Shown here one piece after another: positions 1 to 19,332 of a DNA stretch of 64,000 nucleotides (positions are counted from its first letter, which is position 1; each line of letters begins with the position of its first letter). Below the pieces are notes generated by a model that saw only the letters and a program-made list of their open reading frames with translations, had not been told where the DNA came from and did no database searches. The DNA is from Eunapius fragilis. Taxonomy: Eukaryota > Porifera > Demospongiae > Spongillida > Spongillidae. Location of the stretch: contig OY811978.1 in the NCBI GenBank assembly GCA_963681505.1, positions 160,001 through 224,000 on the forward strand. The letters are read 5' to 3'. The position numbers and the translations under genes were made by a program.

Positions 1-34
1 TTATCAACATCTTGGTTTTTATAGATACTTTGCA

Positions 35-1735
35 ATGGAGTTCCATTGCAGTCAGCTTACAAAACATTGCGGTGGGAGGTTGGTGGTGGCAAAGAAATCA
101 AAAAGAAGCATTTACAATTCCCAATCTTACAAAAGTGAGATCATTGATCATGTCGAGATCCACCCACCAGAAAAAGCTAGTACCATTCTGATGGTCGTGC
201 CCTACGAATGGAAAGTCCATACGTGTGAAGTGAGTGAAGAGAATATTTAATTGCAAGATCACATTAAGGTTTGCGAGCATGTTGAGATGCTGATGAAAGG
301 TTGGTATGAAGATGACAAAACACATGGCCAAACATCAAGTGAATCACTACAGTCATTAGTTACACATACTGGCATTGCACCAACAATTTCAACTAACTGT
401 CCACACTGCTTTTGTATTCTGTACAGACCCGTAGAGCTACCATACTGAAGTCTTGTGTGTGCAGGATGTATCATAATCTGCCTGACATTGTGGGCAAACA
501 ACACGTGTCCCTGTTGTTATGACAACTCACCTTTAACTGCCTCCGGCATAAATGCAGCTCCTGACGTCTTCTTGTCCCTCCTAAGAGATGTACTGCTTCA
601 ATGGAACTCATGTAAAAACAGACATTTGAGCACATGTTTGCAACACTTCATCTCCTCCATGTGAAATGGATACTGATGTACAAGTTGGCATCTGAAATTC
701 AAAGAATGCTGTCTGAAAGCTCAGAGCCAAATGTTTTGCAGATTCCAACTAGAGTAAATCAAATCCAATAGTTTGAAGTCTTCAGGAACTATCAGAACAA
801 ACCACAATTGAAGCACAGCAAGCAGTAAGTTGTAAACTATTGAAAAGATCACCAAAGAAGGCTTTAAATTGCATGATGGTCCGTTTGTGAAAAATCTTGA
901 TGTAGCACTTCAGAACATCAGAGTGGAGCCCCAGCAATACTTTGGGGGCAACCCCATTCACAGACTTGAAGGTCAGACAATTGTACATATACTTTATTAA
1001 GATCAAACTAATGGTTATCATTGTATAGCCTACTAACCTGAAAGTCTTATCTACAGAAGATGTAGCCTGCCATATCCTGATGTGGCCCGCCATATCCTGA
1101 TGTGACCCGCCATATCCTGATGTGGCCTGCCATATCCTGATGTGGCCCGCCATATCCTGATGTGGCCCACCATATCCTGATGTGGCCTGCCATATCCTGA
1201 TGTGGCCCACCATATCCTGATGTGGCCCGCCATATCCTGATGTGGCCTGCCATATCCTGATGTGGCCCACCATATCCTGATGTGGCCCACCATATTCTGC
1301 CCTCCTCATGGATGCTCAGCAGGTTGCATCTATGACCAATGTTTTGTATAAGAGTTTGGTAATAGCAACATGACGTCATAGTGGATGAATTATTTTTCAC
1401 ATGAAGCTATAGTTTCCTTTATCAACCAATTTCCCCAATGAAAATATCTAACCCGAAATGCACCTATTAGAGGAGCACACAGTTGAGTGGGTGAGAAGAT
1501 ACAACTTTGGATTTGGCATGCTGGGTGAACAAGGTGCTGAATCGATTCACCCTGCACCGTTTCAACGCACTGAGCACCACCTGCAGTTCATCAGAAACAA
1601 ATTAAAGAAAAGAGGCTACGGTACATCGTCAAAGAGCACTTCATACGTATTGCTCCTGACTCAATTCATGCTCAGCCACCCACAAAGAGAGCAAAACGTA
1701 CCCCAAAACACGCTGCTGCTTCATAGGATACTCAC
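35..1735 (+). pseudogene. Degenerate transposon-type gene with RAG1-like RING segment
   Basis: One reading frame runs from 35 to 664 with in-frame stops at 248 and 446. Around 395-560 it shows a C3HC4-like pattern (CPHC, then PVELP, VCAGC, CPCC) followed by a DVFLSLL segment, the order seen in the RING/zinc-finger region of RAG1 and of N-RAG-type transposon proteins. The stop at 446 falls inside the RING, and the expected CxH is lost. At about 897-1000 another frame reads VEPQQYFGGN, and at 1458-1560 GFGMLGEQGAESIH, both recalled from uncharacterised cnidarian and sponge transposon proteins. The last part shifts frame and ends near 1730 in a basic tail. A 20-bp minisatellite interrupts it. 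I read it as one dead gene. The RAG1-like call is from pattern only and needs a profile search. Confidence 0.5.
1062..1301. repeat. 20-bp minisatellite, about 12 copies
   Basis: Tandem copies of CATATCCTGATGTGGCCCGC with C/T/A variation at the end of the unit. It lies inside the RAG1-like pseudogene. Minus-strand open frames across it (GYGGPHQDM repeats) are by-products of the period. Confidence 0.95.
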
Positions 1736-2064
1736 GTACACAAATTAAACGCGCGCTTTCCATTTGGCAATGTTTGCACATTACTTTTGAAGCATAAAAA
1801 TTGCGTCTCAGTAAACTCATTTTAAAGCACTGTGGTCATTTAACAAACACTTCAGTTATCTGTATCCCTGTTATGCAGGTAGATATGAAGAGACCATTTT
1901 GGTCTCCCCCCCCTCCCCCCCCCCCCGACCCACATCGCCACGCCCCCAGACCCACTTGGCCTCACCCCCAGACTCACGGCCTCATCCCCAGACCCACTTG
2001 GCCTCACATAATTTTTTTACAGAAGTACTTGGAGCACCCACAACCTCACATCCAAATGTTCCCT
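1736..2064. other. Spacer with short C-rich repeats
   Basis: AT-rich spacer followed by a run of C (1908-1926) and about three loose copies of a 20-bp CCCCAGACCCACTTGGCCTC-like unit at 1940-2010. No gene seen. Confidence 0.6.
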
Positions 2065-3985
2065 CATGTCCTACTGCACTGATGTGAGGATGTGGGTGCT
2101 CCAAATGTTCCCTCATGTCCTACTGCACTGATGTGAGGGTGTGGGTGCTCCAAATGTTCCCTCATGTCCTACTGCACTGATGTGAGGGTGTGGGTGCTCC
2201 AAATGTTCCCTCATGTCCTACTGCACTGATGTGAGGGTGTGGGTGCTCCAAATGTTCCCTCATGTCCTACTGCACTGATGTGAGGGTGTGGGTGCTCCAA
2301 ATGTTCCCTCATGTCCTACTGCACTGATGTGAGGGTGTGGGTGCTCCAAATGTCCCCTCATGTCCTACTGCACTGATGTGAGGGTGTGGGTGCTCCAAAT
2401 GTTCCCTCATGTCCTACTGCACTGATGTGAGAGTGTGGGTGCTCCAAATGTTCCCTCGTGTCCTACTGCACTGATGTGAGGGTGTGGGTGCTCCAAATGT
2501 TCCCTCATGTCCTACTGCACTGATGTGAGGGTGTGGGTGCTCCAAATGTTCCCTCATGTCCTACTGCACTGATGTGAGGGTGTGGGTGCTCCAAATGTTT
2601 CCTCATGTCCTACTGCACTGATGTGAGGGTGTGGGTGCTCCAAATGTTCCCTCATGTCCTACTGCACTGATGTGAGGGTGTGGGTGCTCCAAATGTTCCC
2701 TCATGTCCTACTGCACTGATGTGAGGGTGTGGGTGCTCCAAATGTTTCCTCGTGTCCTACTGCACTGATGTGAGGGTGTGGGTGTTCCAAATGTCCCCTC
2801 ACGTCCTACTGCACTGATGTGAGGGTGTGGGTGCTCCAAATGTTTCCTCGTGTCCTACTGCACTGATGTGAGGGTGTGGGTGTTCCAAATGTCCCCTCAC
2901 GTCCTACTGCACTGATGTGAGAGTGTGGGTGCTCCAAATGGAATGTTCCCTCATGTCCTACTGCACTGATGTGAGGTGTGGGTGTTCCAAATGTTCCCTC
3001 ATGTCCTACTGCACTGATGTGAGGGTGTGGGTGCTTCAAATGTTCCCTCATGTCCTACTGCACTGATGTGAGGGTGTGGGTGCTTCAAATGTTCCCTCAT
3101 GTCCTACTGCACTGATGTGAGGGTGTGGGTGCTTCAAATGTTCCCTCATGTCCTACTGCACTGATGTGAGGGTGTGGGTGCTTCAAATGTTCCCTCATGT
3201 CCTACTGCACTGATGTGAGGGTGTGGGTGCTCCAAATGTTCCCTCATGTCCTACTGCACTGATGTGAGGGTGTGGGTGCTCCAAATGTCCCCTCATGTCC
3301 TACTGCACTGATGTGAGGGTGTGGGTGCTCTAAATGTTCCCTCATGTCCTACTGCACTGATGTGAGGGTGTGGGTGCTCCAAATGTTCCCTCATGTCCTA
3401 CTGCACTGATGTGAGGGTGTGGGTGCTCCAAATGTTCCCTCATGTCCTACTGCACTGATGTGAGGTGTGGGTGCTCCAAATGTTCCCTCGTGTCCTACTG
3501 CACTGATGTGAGGGTGTGGGTGCTCCAAATGTCCCCTCATGTCCTACTGCACTGATGTGAGGGTGTGGGTGCTCCAAATGTTCCCTCATGTCCTACTGCA
3601 CTGATGTGAGGGTGTGGGTGCTCCAAATGTTCCCTCATGTCCTACTGCACTGATGTGAGGGTGTGGGTGCTCCAAATGTCCCCTCATGTCCTACTGCACT
3701 GATGTGAGGGTGTGGGTGCTCCAAATGTTCCCTCATGTCCTACTGCACTGATGTGAGGGTGTGGGTGCTCCAAATGTTCCCTCATGTCCTACTGCACTGA
3801 TGTGAGGGTGTGGGTGCTCCAAATGTTCCCTCATGTCCTACTGCACTGATGTGAGGGTGTGGGTGCTCCAAATGTCCCTTCATGTCCTACTGCACTGATG
3901 TGAGGGTGTGGGTGCTCCAAATGTTCCCTCGTGTCCTACTGCACTGATGTGAGGGTGTGGGTGCTCCAAATGTCCCCTCATGTCC
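2065..3985. repeat. 49-bp minisatellite, about 39 copies
   Basis: The unit contains CACTGATGTGAGGGTGTGGG and TGCTCCAAATGTTCCCTCAT. The period is exactly 49 bp (for example 2101 to 2150). Variants (TTCC/TCCC, CATG/CGTG, loss of one G, a 5-bp insertion near 2940) are spread unevenly. It ends just before the duplicated receptor unit begins. Confidence 0.97.
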
Positions 3986-4251
3986 TGGTCAAGGGGCAGA
4001 GAGAACGACTAATAGTAATTTACAATGTCACAATACCTTAATCTAATAATTTTGAACTCAATACATGTTGTACAATGAGTTACAAATGTCAGTAGTATGA
4101 AACTGAAATAAACTGAGTCCACATATATCAGCATATGTTGATTGTATGGGTGAATAAATCAAGAGTGTTGAAGATGCATTGGTTATGTAGATCAATAGCA
4201 TGTACTAGCAGACGCCATGATATTATTTGAGTATCCATTGGCACCCCTACT

Positions 4252-4608
4252 GCTGTCGGGATAACATTTGCAGTCACATTTCTCATCTCCTCTTCTCTGG
4301 AGGCTTTGGTGGCCACCATCATAATATGTGTTTGCTACATCCCAAGAGTATCCTCTATGACTACTGAAGCCCCTCCGTCCATCTCTACTGATACCACATA
4401 TGAGGTGGTGGGCATTAATCAGAAGTCAACCAATACAATTGAGCTAAAGAGCAATGCTGCATATGGAACTGCTCAAGTTGTGCACATACTATTTTACTCT
4501 ATCTATTTATTGAGCAGTTCCATTATTCTAAAAGATTTTCTAACTGTGCACAATCACTTGTGTTCAAGTATTGATTCAAAAGAGTTCAAACACATTTATA
4601 TGGCTTAG
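4252..4608 (+). pseudogene. Relic TM/tail exon (copy 0) of a lost receptor
   Basis: Matches the last exon of gene A (9713-9942) almost base for base: hydrophobic TM segment, then a tail with TYEVVG and AAYGTAQ. Two defects are visible. The acceptor TTTCAG of gene A reads ACCCCTA here, so the AG is missing. The stop region is replaced by an inverted segment between GGAACTGCTCAA and TTGAGCAGTTCC (4469-4520), so the frame runs on to 4608 with a new hydrophobic C-terminus. No ectodomain exons lie upstream, only the 49-bp array. Probably not expressed. Confidence 0.75.
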
Positions 4609-4779
4609 CTTGTAATTCCTCTCCCAGTACACAGATACCTGCGATGAGAATCTACCCCACCATACAGTCTTCATCATGTCTGTACACTGAGGCACCATAA
4701 CATGGACATCACTCCATAATAATACTTCTCAATTTCTTTATGAAGCATCAACACCTGCATACGAGGCATGTCTTTCATC

Positions 4780-5200
4780 TAGTCAGCCCCACATGCTTCA
4801 TCTTGGCTGTTAGTCACTCCGGCCACAGAACCCAACAGATAGCAGTGCTCTAGCCATGCCCACCAGGTGTTGAGGGTGGAGAAAGGCAGTAGTCTTACAC
4901 CTGATCACAGCCACTCAACCAGCTGACATACTTGCTTTGGACTGGGACAGGGGAAGGCATGCAGCCTTTGATGTGACCATAACATCCCATTCTCCCTGAG
5001 GCAAGCATGTCAGTGGGGGGCAGCAGCACTTGAGGCAGAGGTGCGAAAGCACAGAGCCAATGACCCCAAGTGCTCTGAGCTGTTGTGTCCCACTCACTGT
5101 AGAGATGTACGGCAACTGGGGCAAAGAAGCTCATGTCACCTTCTCCCACCTTGCATCCTGCATCACCACCATCTCTTCCTGCCACAAGAAGTGGGTGAAA
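4780..5200 (+). pseudogene. RLE-type non-LTR retroelement 3' fragment (unit 1)
   Basis: Frameshifted remains of the C-terminal endonuclease region: pieces of SAPHA, GDRGRHAAFDVT-like, KHRANDPKCSEL and TYGNWGKEA are readable. A better copy lies at 10235-10830. Compared with that copy it has lost about 150 bp containing the zinc-knuckle region. It was present before the segmental duplication, since both units carry it. Confidence 0.75.
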
Positions 5201-5379
5201 AGAATAACCTTCACCACAGTCCACACCATTTCAAGGGCCATTATTCTGGGTAGATGTTTGCCCCTCAAAGACTGTTTAGCATTATAAAGTGTGTTATGTA
5301 TTCTGTATTTGATTGTATCTGATGTAATTATAAACATAATTATCATACCCCAATTAAAATTAAAAACAGATGAAGACAC

Positions 5380-6526
5380 CTTCGAAATGATGGTTTTAAA
5401 CAGCCTCCGCGAGAAAGTAAGTTAGTTTGAGTCCTTGTAAGCATTCCGTTTAATGCCCTGCGTATTGCGTAGTTTCATCATACATAACTCTCGCCGCATA
5501 AGCTCTAATGCACCCCACAATCCAGACATTCCAACTCACCCACCCACACACCTGCTTTTAAAGAAAAGCCTAAGCCTGGAATGTTACACGCTTCAACCAT
5601 AACCGCGACTTTAAGTTACTAACGTAGAAATTTTCGTAGGTTGGAAAGTCTAGCAATCGTCTTTAGACTTACGGCTTCACGCACAATTACTTCATTATTC
5701 CTCATAACCACATTCGCTGTACATGTATATCGCGTTAGTGGGAAATGTATGGGGGTTTTGGCGGCTAATTCCATCTTGGTAGAAACTGTTGTGTTTATTG
5801 TATAGATCAAGTTATATATTTAATTGTAGTCAAGGGAGCACTAACTGCATGACTAATTTTTTTTTTTCTGCTGTCTAGTATTCCATTGACAGTTGATTTT
5901 AACCCTAAAAATGTTTCTACTGTTCCATGCTGTCCATACTACTCCGAGCCGGGAGTGTATTATGTAAAAAGCTTAGGTCCACAACATTTGATAAGCTTTT
6001 TTTTTTTTTCACCACGTGATTTCTTTTGGTATTCTATGGCGCTGACGTACGGCACATTACGGAGTGGTATCAAAAGGTCCCATGAATTGATTAGTTGTGC
6101 TTTCCTCTATTCTATAGAATTTGCTTTGGATTGTACTTTTACTTTGCACTTTCAGAGGTAAGAAATGTTTAATTGCTGCACTTATGACTTTAACAAACAA
6201 ACTTTTATTGAAGCAGTTAAGTCAACAAGGTCTTGCTATTGCAATATAATGTTTCATAGATGGCAGCCACAACTTATACTAAATACACTATTGCCTCTGC
6301 ACTCTGATTTGTTGCAACTGTGTTATATAGTCCGGCTTGTGTGTGAACCCATGGTTTATAAGGAGCAGATAGTGAGTATTTAAGTGAGCTTGGCTGTCCC
6401 CAGCTCCCTCATGATATTAGTAACTCCTACCATAACACTAATGGCTCCCTTTCATAACACTAATAGCTCCCTCCATAACCCCCCATTACATCCCATGACC
6501 ATTGCTAACTTCCAACACTTCTTCAG
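5380..6526 (+). promoter_or_regulatory. Conserved 5' flank / possible first exon of gene A
   Basis: Conserved with 11020-12183 in unit 2. It has a CACGTG box (6012-6017), a T-rich tract and an ATG at 6036 (ATGGCGCTGACGTACGGC). That frame stays open to a good donor CAGAG|GTAAG at 6158, and unit 2 differs by an in-frame 6-nt deletion, which hints at an exon. Its phase does not fit the Ig exon, so it may be 5' UTR. A signal-peptide exon was not found. An ATG at 6495 gives a hydrophobic leader-like stretch, but in the wrong frame for the Ig domain in both units. Confidence 0.35.
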
Positions 6527-9942
<3,416 letters not shown>

Positions 9943-10234
9943 ATAGATAGAGTAAAGACTTATTCTAAAAGATTTTCTAACTGTGCACAATCACTTGTGT
10001 TCAAGTATTGATTCAAAAAGAGTTCAAACACATTTATATGGCTCAGCTTGTAATTCCCCTCCCAGTACATAGATATACCTGCGATGCACCCCCCACCCCC
10101 CCCCCCCCCCCCCCCCCCCATACAGTCTTCATCATATCTGTACACTGAGGCCCCATAACATGGACATCACTCCATAAAAATAATTCTCAATTTTCTTTAT
10201 GAAGCATCAGCACCTGCAGACAAGGCACATCTTT
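9943..10234. other. 3' flank of gene A with poly-C tract
   Basis: Follows the AATAAA overlapping the stop of gene A. Contains a C run at 10087-10119. Otherwise matches 4520-4780 of unit 1. No further gene. Confidence 0.6.
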
Positions 10235-10830
10235 CATCTAGTCAGCCCCACATGCCTCATCTTGGCTGTTAGTCACTCCGGCCACAGGACTCAACAGATA
10301 GCAGTGAAATGGTGGTTTGGGGTGGATACTGCAAGGGACAGCTCTTTATGTCCAGATACAGTACTTGACCCGGCTGGGCAATCATGCCGCCACTTGCAAG
10401 CGAGGGAGAGATGAGGCCTCTCGCCACAATCGCCTGAGAAATCTAGTGCTGAAGCCATGCCTACCAGGTGGTAGGGTGGAGAAAGGCAGTGGTCTTACAC
10501 CTGATCACAGCCGTACTCAACCAGCTGACATACTTGCTTTGGATTGGGACAGGGGAAGTCATGCAGCCTTTGATGTGACCATCACATCCCTTTTGTCTGT
10601 CTTCATTCTCCCTGAGGCAAGCATGTCAGTGGGGGCAGCAGCTCTTGAGGCAGAGGTGCAAAAGCACAGAGCCAATGACCCCAAGTGTTCTGAGCTGGGA
10701 TGGGTTTGTGTCCCACTTGCTGTAGAGACGTATGGCAACTGGGGCAAAGAAGCTCAAGTCACCTTCTCCCGCCTTGCATCCTGCATTGCACCACCTCTTC
10801 CTGCCACAAGAAGTGGGTGAAAAGAATAAC
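10235..10830 (+). pseudogene. RLE-type non-LTR retroelement 3' fragment (unit 2)
   Basis: Readable motifs in order: SAPHASSW, QIAVKWWFGVDT, LGNHAATCKRGRDEASRHN, HSRTQPADILALDWDRGSHA, AAFDVTITS, HRANDPKCSELGWVCVPL, ETYGNWGKEA. The C-H-C cluster, RHN and PAD...FDV match the zinc-knuckle/PD-(D/E)xK endonuclease end of R2-group non-LTR elements, and the same block ends the copies at 28403-30140 and 30366-32210. Frameshifts and an in-frame stop near 10290 make it dead. Confidence 0.8.
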
Positions 10831-11019
10831 CTTTACCATAGTCCACACCATTTCAAAGGCCATTATTCTGGGTAGATGCTTACCTCTCAAAGACTGTTTA
10901 GCATTATAAAGTGTGTTATGTAATCTGTATTTGATTGTATCTGATGTAATTATAAACATAATTATCATACCCAATTAAAATTAATAACAGATGAAGACAC
11001 CTTCGAAATGATGGTTTTA

Positions 11020-12183
11020 AACAGCCTCCGCGAGAAAGTAAGTTAGTTTGAGTCCTTGTAAGCATTCCGTTTAATGCCCTGCGTATTGCGTAGTTTCATC
11101 ATACATAACTCTCGCCGCATAAGCTCTAGTGCAAATCTCACACCCCACAATCCAGACATTCCAACTCACCCACCCACACACCTGCATTTTTAGAAAAGCC
11201 TAAGCCTGGAATGTTACATATTTAGCCCGCTTCAACCATAACCGCGACTTTAAGTTACTAACGTAGAATTTTTCGTAGGTTGGCAATCGTTTTTAGGCTT
11301 ACGGCTTCACGCACAATTACTTCATTATACCTCATAACCACATTCGCTGTACATGTACATCGCGTTAGTGGGAAATGTATGGGGGTTTTGGCTACTAATT
11401 CCATCTTGGTAGAAACTATTGTGTTTATTGTATAGGTCAAGTTATATATTTAATTGTAGTCAAGGGGGCACTATGGCTAAATTTTTTTTTCTTGCTGTCT
11501 AATATTCCATTGACAGTTGATTTTTAACCCTAAAAATACTGTAATTTTCTACTGTTCCATGCTGTTCATGCTACTCCGAGCCGGGAGTGTATTTTGTAAA
11601 AAGCTTAGGTCCACAACATTTGATAAGCTTCTTTTTTTTCACCACGTGATTTCTTTTGGATATTACCGTAAAAGCTGTAAATTTATACTGTATGGCGCTG
11701 ACGTACGGCAGATTACGGAGTGGTCACAAGACCTCCCATGAATTGATTAGTTGTGCTTTCCTCTATTCTATAGAATTTGCTTTGGATTGTACTTTGCACT
11801 TTCAGAGGTAAGAAATGTTTAATTGCTGCACTTATGACTTTAACAAACAACACTTTTATTGAAGCAGTTAATTCAACAGCACAAGGTCTGGCTATTGCAC
11901 CAGTCCAATATAATGTCTATTCATAGATGGCTGCCACAAAACTTATTCTAATACTAAATACACTATTGCCTCTGCAATCTAAAAAATGATTTGTTGCAAC
12001 TGTGCTATATAGCCTGGCGTGTGTGTGAACCCATGGTTTATAAGGAGATAGTGAGTATTTAAGTGAGCTTGGCTGTCCCCAGCTCCCCCATGATATTAGT
12101 AGCTCCTACCATAACACTAATAGCTCCCTCCATAACCCCCCATTACATCCCATGACCATTGCTAACTTCCAACACTTCTTCAG
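11020..12183 (+). promoter_or_regulatory. Conserved 5' flank / possible first exon of gene B
   Basis: Counterpart of 5380-6526, with CACGTG at 11643-11648 and an ATG at 11692 followed by a frame open to CAGAG|GTAAG near 11808. The in-frame 6-nt difference from unit 1 is the only hint of coding constraint. Confidence 0.35.
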
Positions 12184-17660
<5,477 letters not shown>

Positions 17661-18107
17661 AAACAGCATAGGTCATGTGACTAGTCATGTGACTCTTCAT
17701 GCTGTACCTAATGTTTGTGTGTGTAATAGTTTTATCTAGTGTTATAGCCATGGCAATATTGTTTGTGCAGACAGTGCAAGAGCAGATGGAGGAGTGAGGG
17801 GAAGGGAGAGGGGGAGGGAAGGGGAGGGGAGGAGGGAGGACGGAGGAAGGGAGGGGGAAGGGAGGAGGGGAAGGAGGGAGGGAGGGGAGGAAGGAGCGGA
17901 GGGGGAGGTAGGGGGTGTTATACTTCTAGGGGTTAGAAATTTTCATTTCTATAAAAGGTAATTGCCAAGACAGGTGGTGTAAAGCCATTGTTTGATGTGT
18001 GAGCTCACCCACCTGCTCCACCATGAGCATATGTCTGTACACCTGACTGCTAAAAGGCTTAACAGCTTAAGACATGTTTCCATTGTAGCACACACAATGC
18101 CCATTCT
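17661..18107. other. 3' flank of gene B, G-rich spacer
   Basis: Downstream of the TGA at 17658-17660, then a GGGAGGAGG-rich stretch at 17785-17920. No clear AATAAA. No gene seen. Confidence 0.5.
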
Positions 18108-18289
18108 CAGGGCCGTAGCGTCCGGTCCGGGACTGGTAGTCCGGCCGGTCCGGCCAGTCCCGGACCGATTTTCGCCTAGCCAACTTCCAATTATTAAGTT
18201 AATACTATAATTTATTAAATCCCTCATGGTCTCCCACCCTCGCTCCCACCAATGGCCGGACCGGTTTATTTATCGTGGCTACAGCCCTG
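18108..18289. mobile_element. MITE with CAGGGCYGTAGC ends
   Basis: Begins CAGGGCCGTAGC and ends GGCTACAGCCCTG, with ATTCT repeated on both sides (18103-18107, 18290-18294). The inner ends also pair (CCGGTCCGGGAC against GGCCGGACCGG). 182 bp, non-coding. The ends look hAT-like, but the direct repeat is 5 bp rather than 8, so the superfamily is open. Confidence 0.7.
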
Positions 18290-18465
18290 ATTCTCCATGA
18301 TATTGTAGTGTAACCATGATACTTAAAAATGAGGTTTTGTAAATCAACTTCTTCAAATGCTTCCATGCTTTGTGTGGGAGGGGGCACACCCCTTCCTGCA
18401 CCAGGGTGGTGGCTGTAAGTAGATGAGTGTTTTTTTTTAAAGCCCAAAAATCTACCCACCAGCCA

Positions 18466-18730
18466 TGAATGTCCTCACATGTACACCCACCCCTAATGTC
18501 CTCACATGTACACCCACCCCTAATGTCCTCACATGTACACCCACCCCTAATGTCCTCACGTGTACACCACCCCTAATGTCCTCACGTGTACACCACCCCT
18601 AATGTCCTCACGTGTACACCCACCCCTAATGTCCTCACGTGTACACCCACCCCTAATGTCCTCACGTGTACACCCACCCCTAATGTCCTCACGTGTACAC
18701 CCACCCCTTATGACCTCATGTGTACACCGA
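18466..18730. repeat. 26/27-bp minisatellite, about 9-10 copies
   Basis: Unit includes ACATGTACACCCACCCCTAA and TGTCCTC, with a later ACGTG subtype. Followed by a (GT)n run at 18763-18813. Confidence 0.95.
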
Positions 18731-18762
18731 CCCCTATAATATGGAACCATGAAAATCAAACT

Positions 18763-18813
<51 letters not shown>
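18763..18813. repeat. (GT)n microsatellite
   Basis: About 51 bp of pure GT. Confidence 0.95.
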
Positions 18814-18815
<2 letters not shown>

Positions 18816-19332
18816 AAGCCTTACAAATCTTTCAGTGAGGACATGACATGGCATTGTTTCTACCTTACAACAAACACAGGATACCAGAGTAGAATACAAA
18901 ACTATTGATATCACAACTCTCTGAAGTGCATTTGTCCAAGTTCTACAACATTGGGAGAGGAGAGAAGGGATGTTTTGGTATTGCCCATCTACACTCCCAT
19001 ACATTGGGGAATTGCTGGATACCACAGTGTCCTGAAGTTTGATATGAAGTACAATTTCAAGGACCATCCATCAATCTGTACCCTGAATTACACTCCAACA
19101 GTACATGGTATATAATGATTTCAAGATATACAAATTCTGACATCAGATACACACATGCAAGATTCAGGAGTACACACGATTGGAAAATGTTGTTAAGTGT
19201 TGGAATACTTAGGTTTTTAAATAAATATATCTGGAACATTGAGCAACCTTCATTTTCAGTCATTCTTTCACATTTCTGTTTAGCTCTTTTCAGCCTTCAG
19301 TGGAAGCTAATGTATGAGTAAGAAAGATTATG
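18816..19332. other. Spacer downstream of gene D
   Basis: AT-rich, no convincing exon on either strand. It should contain the 3' UTR of the minus-strand gene D. Confidence 0.5.

Noticed and set aside
1047..1400. Minus-strand HQDMAGHIRIW ORFs
   Set aside because: 20-bp repeat read in three frames.
2065..3985. CRISPR-like regular repeat
   Set aside because: Units are contiguous with no unique spacers and the genome is eukaryotic; it is a minisatellite. The same holds for 7032-7965 and 59664-60954.
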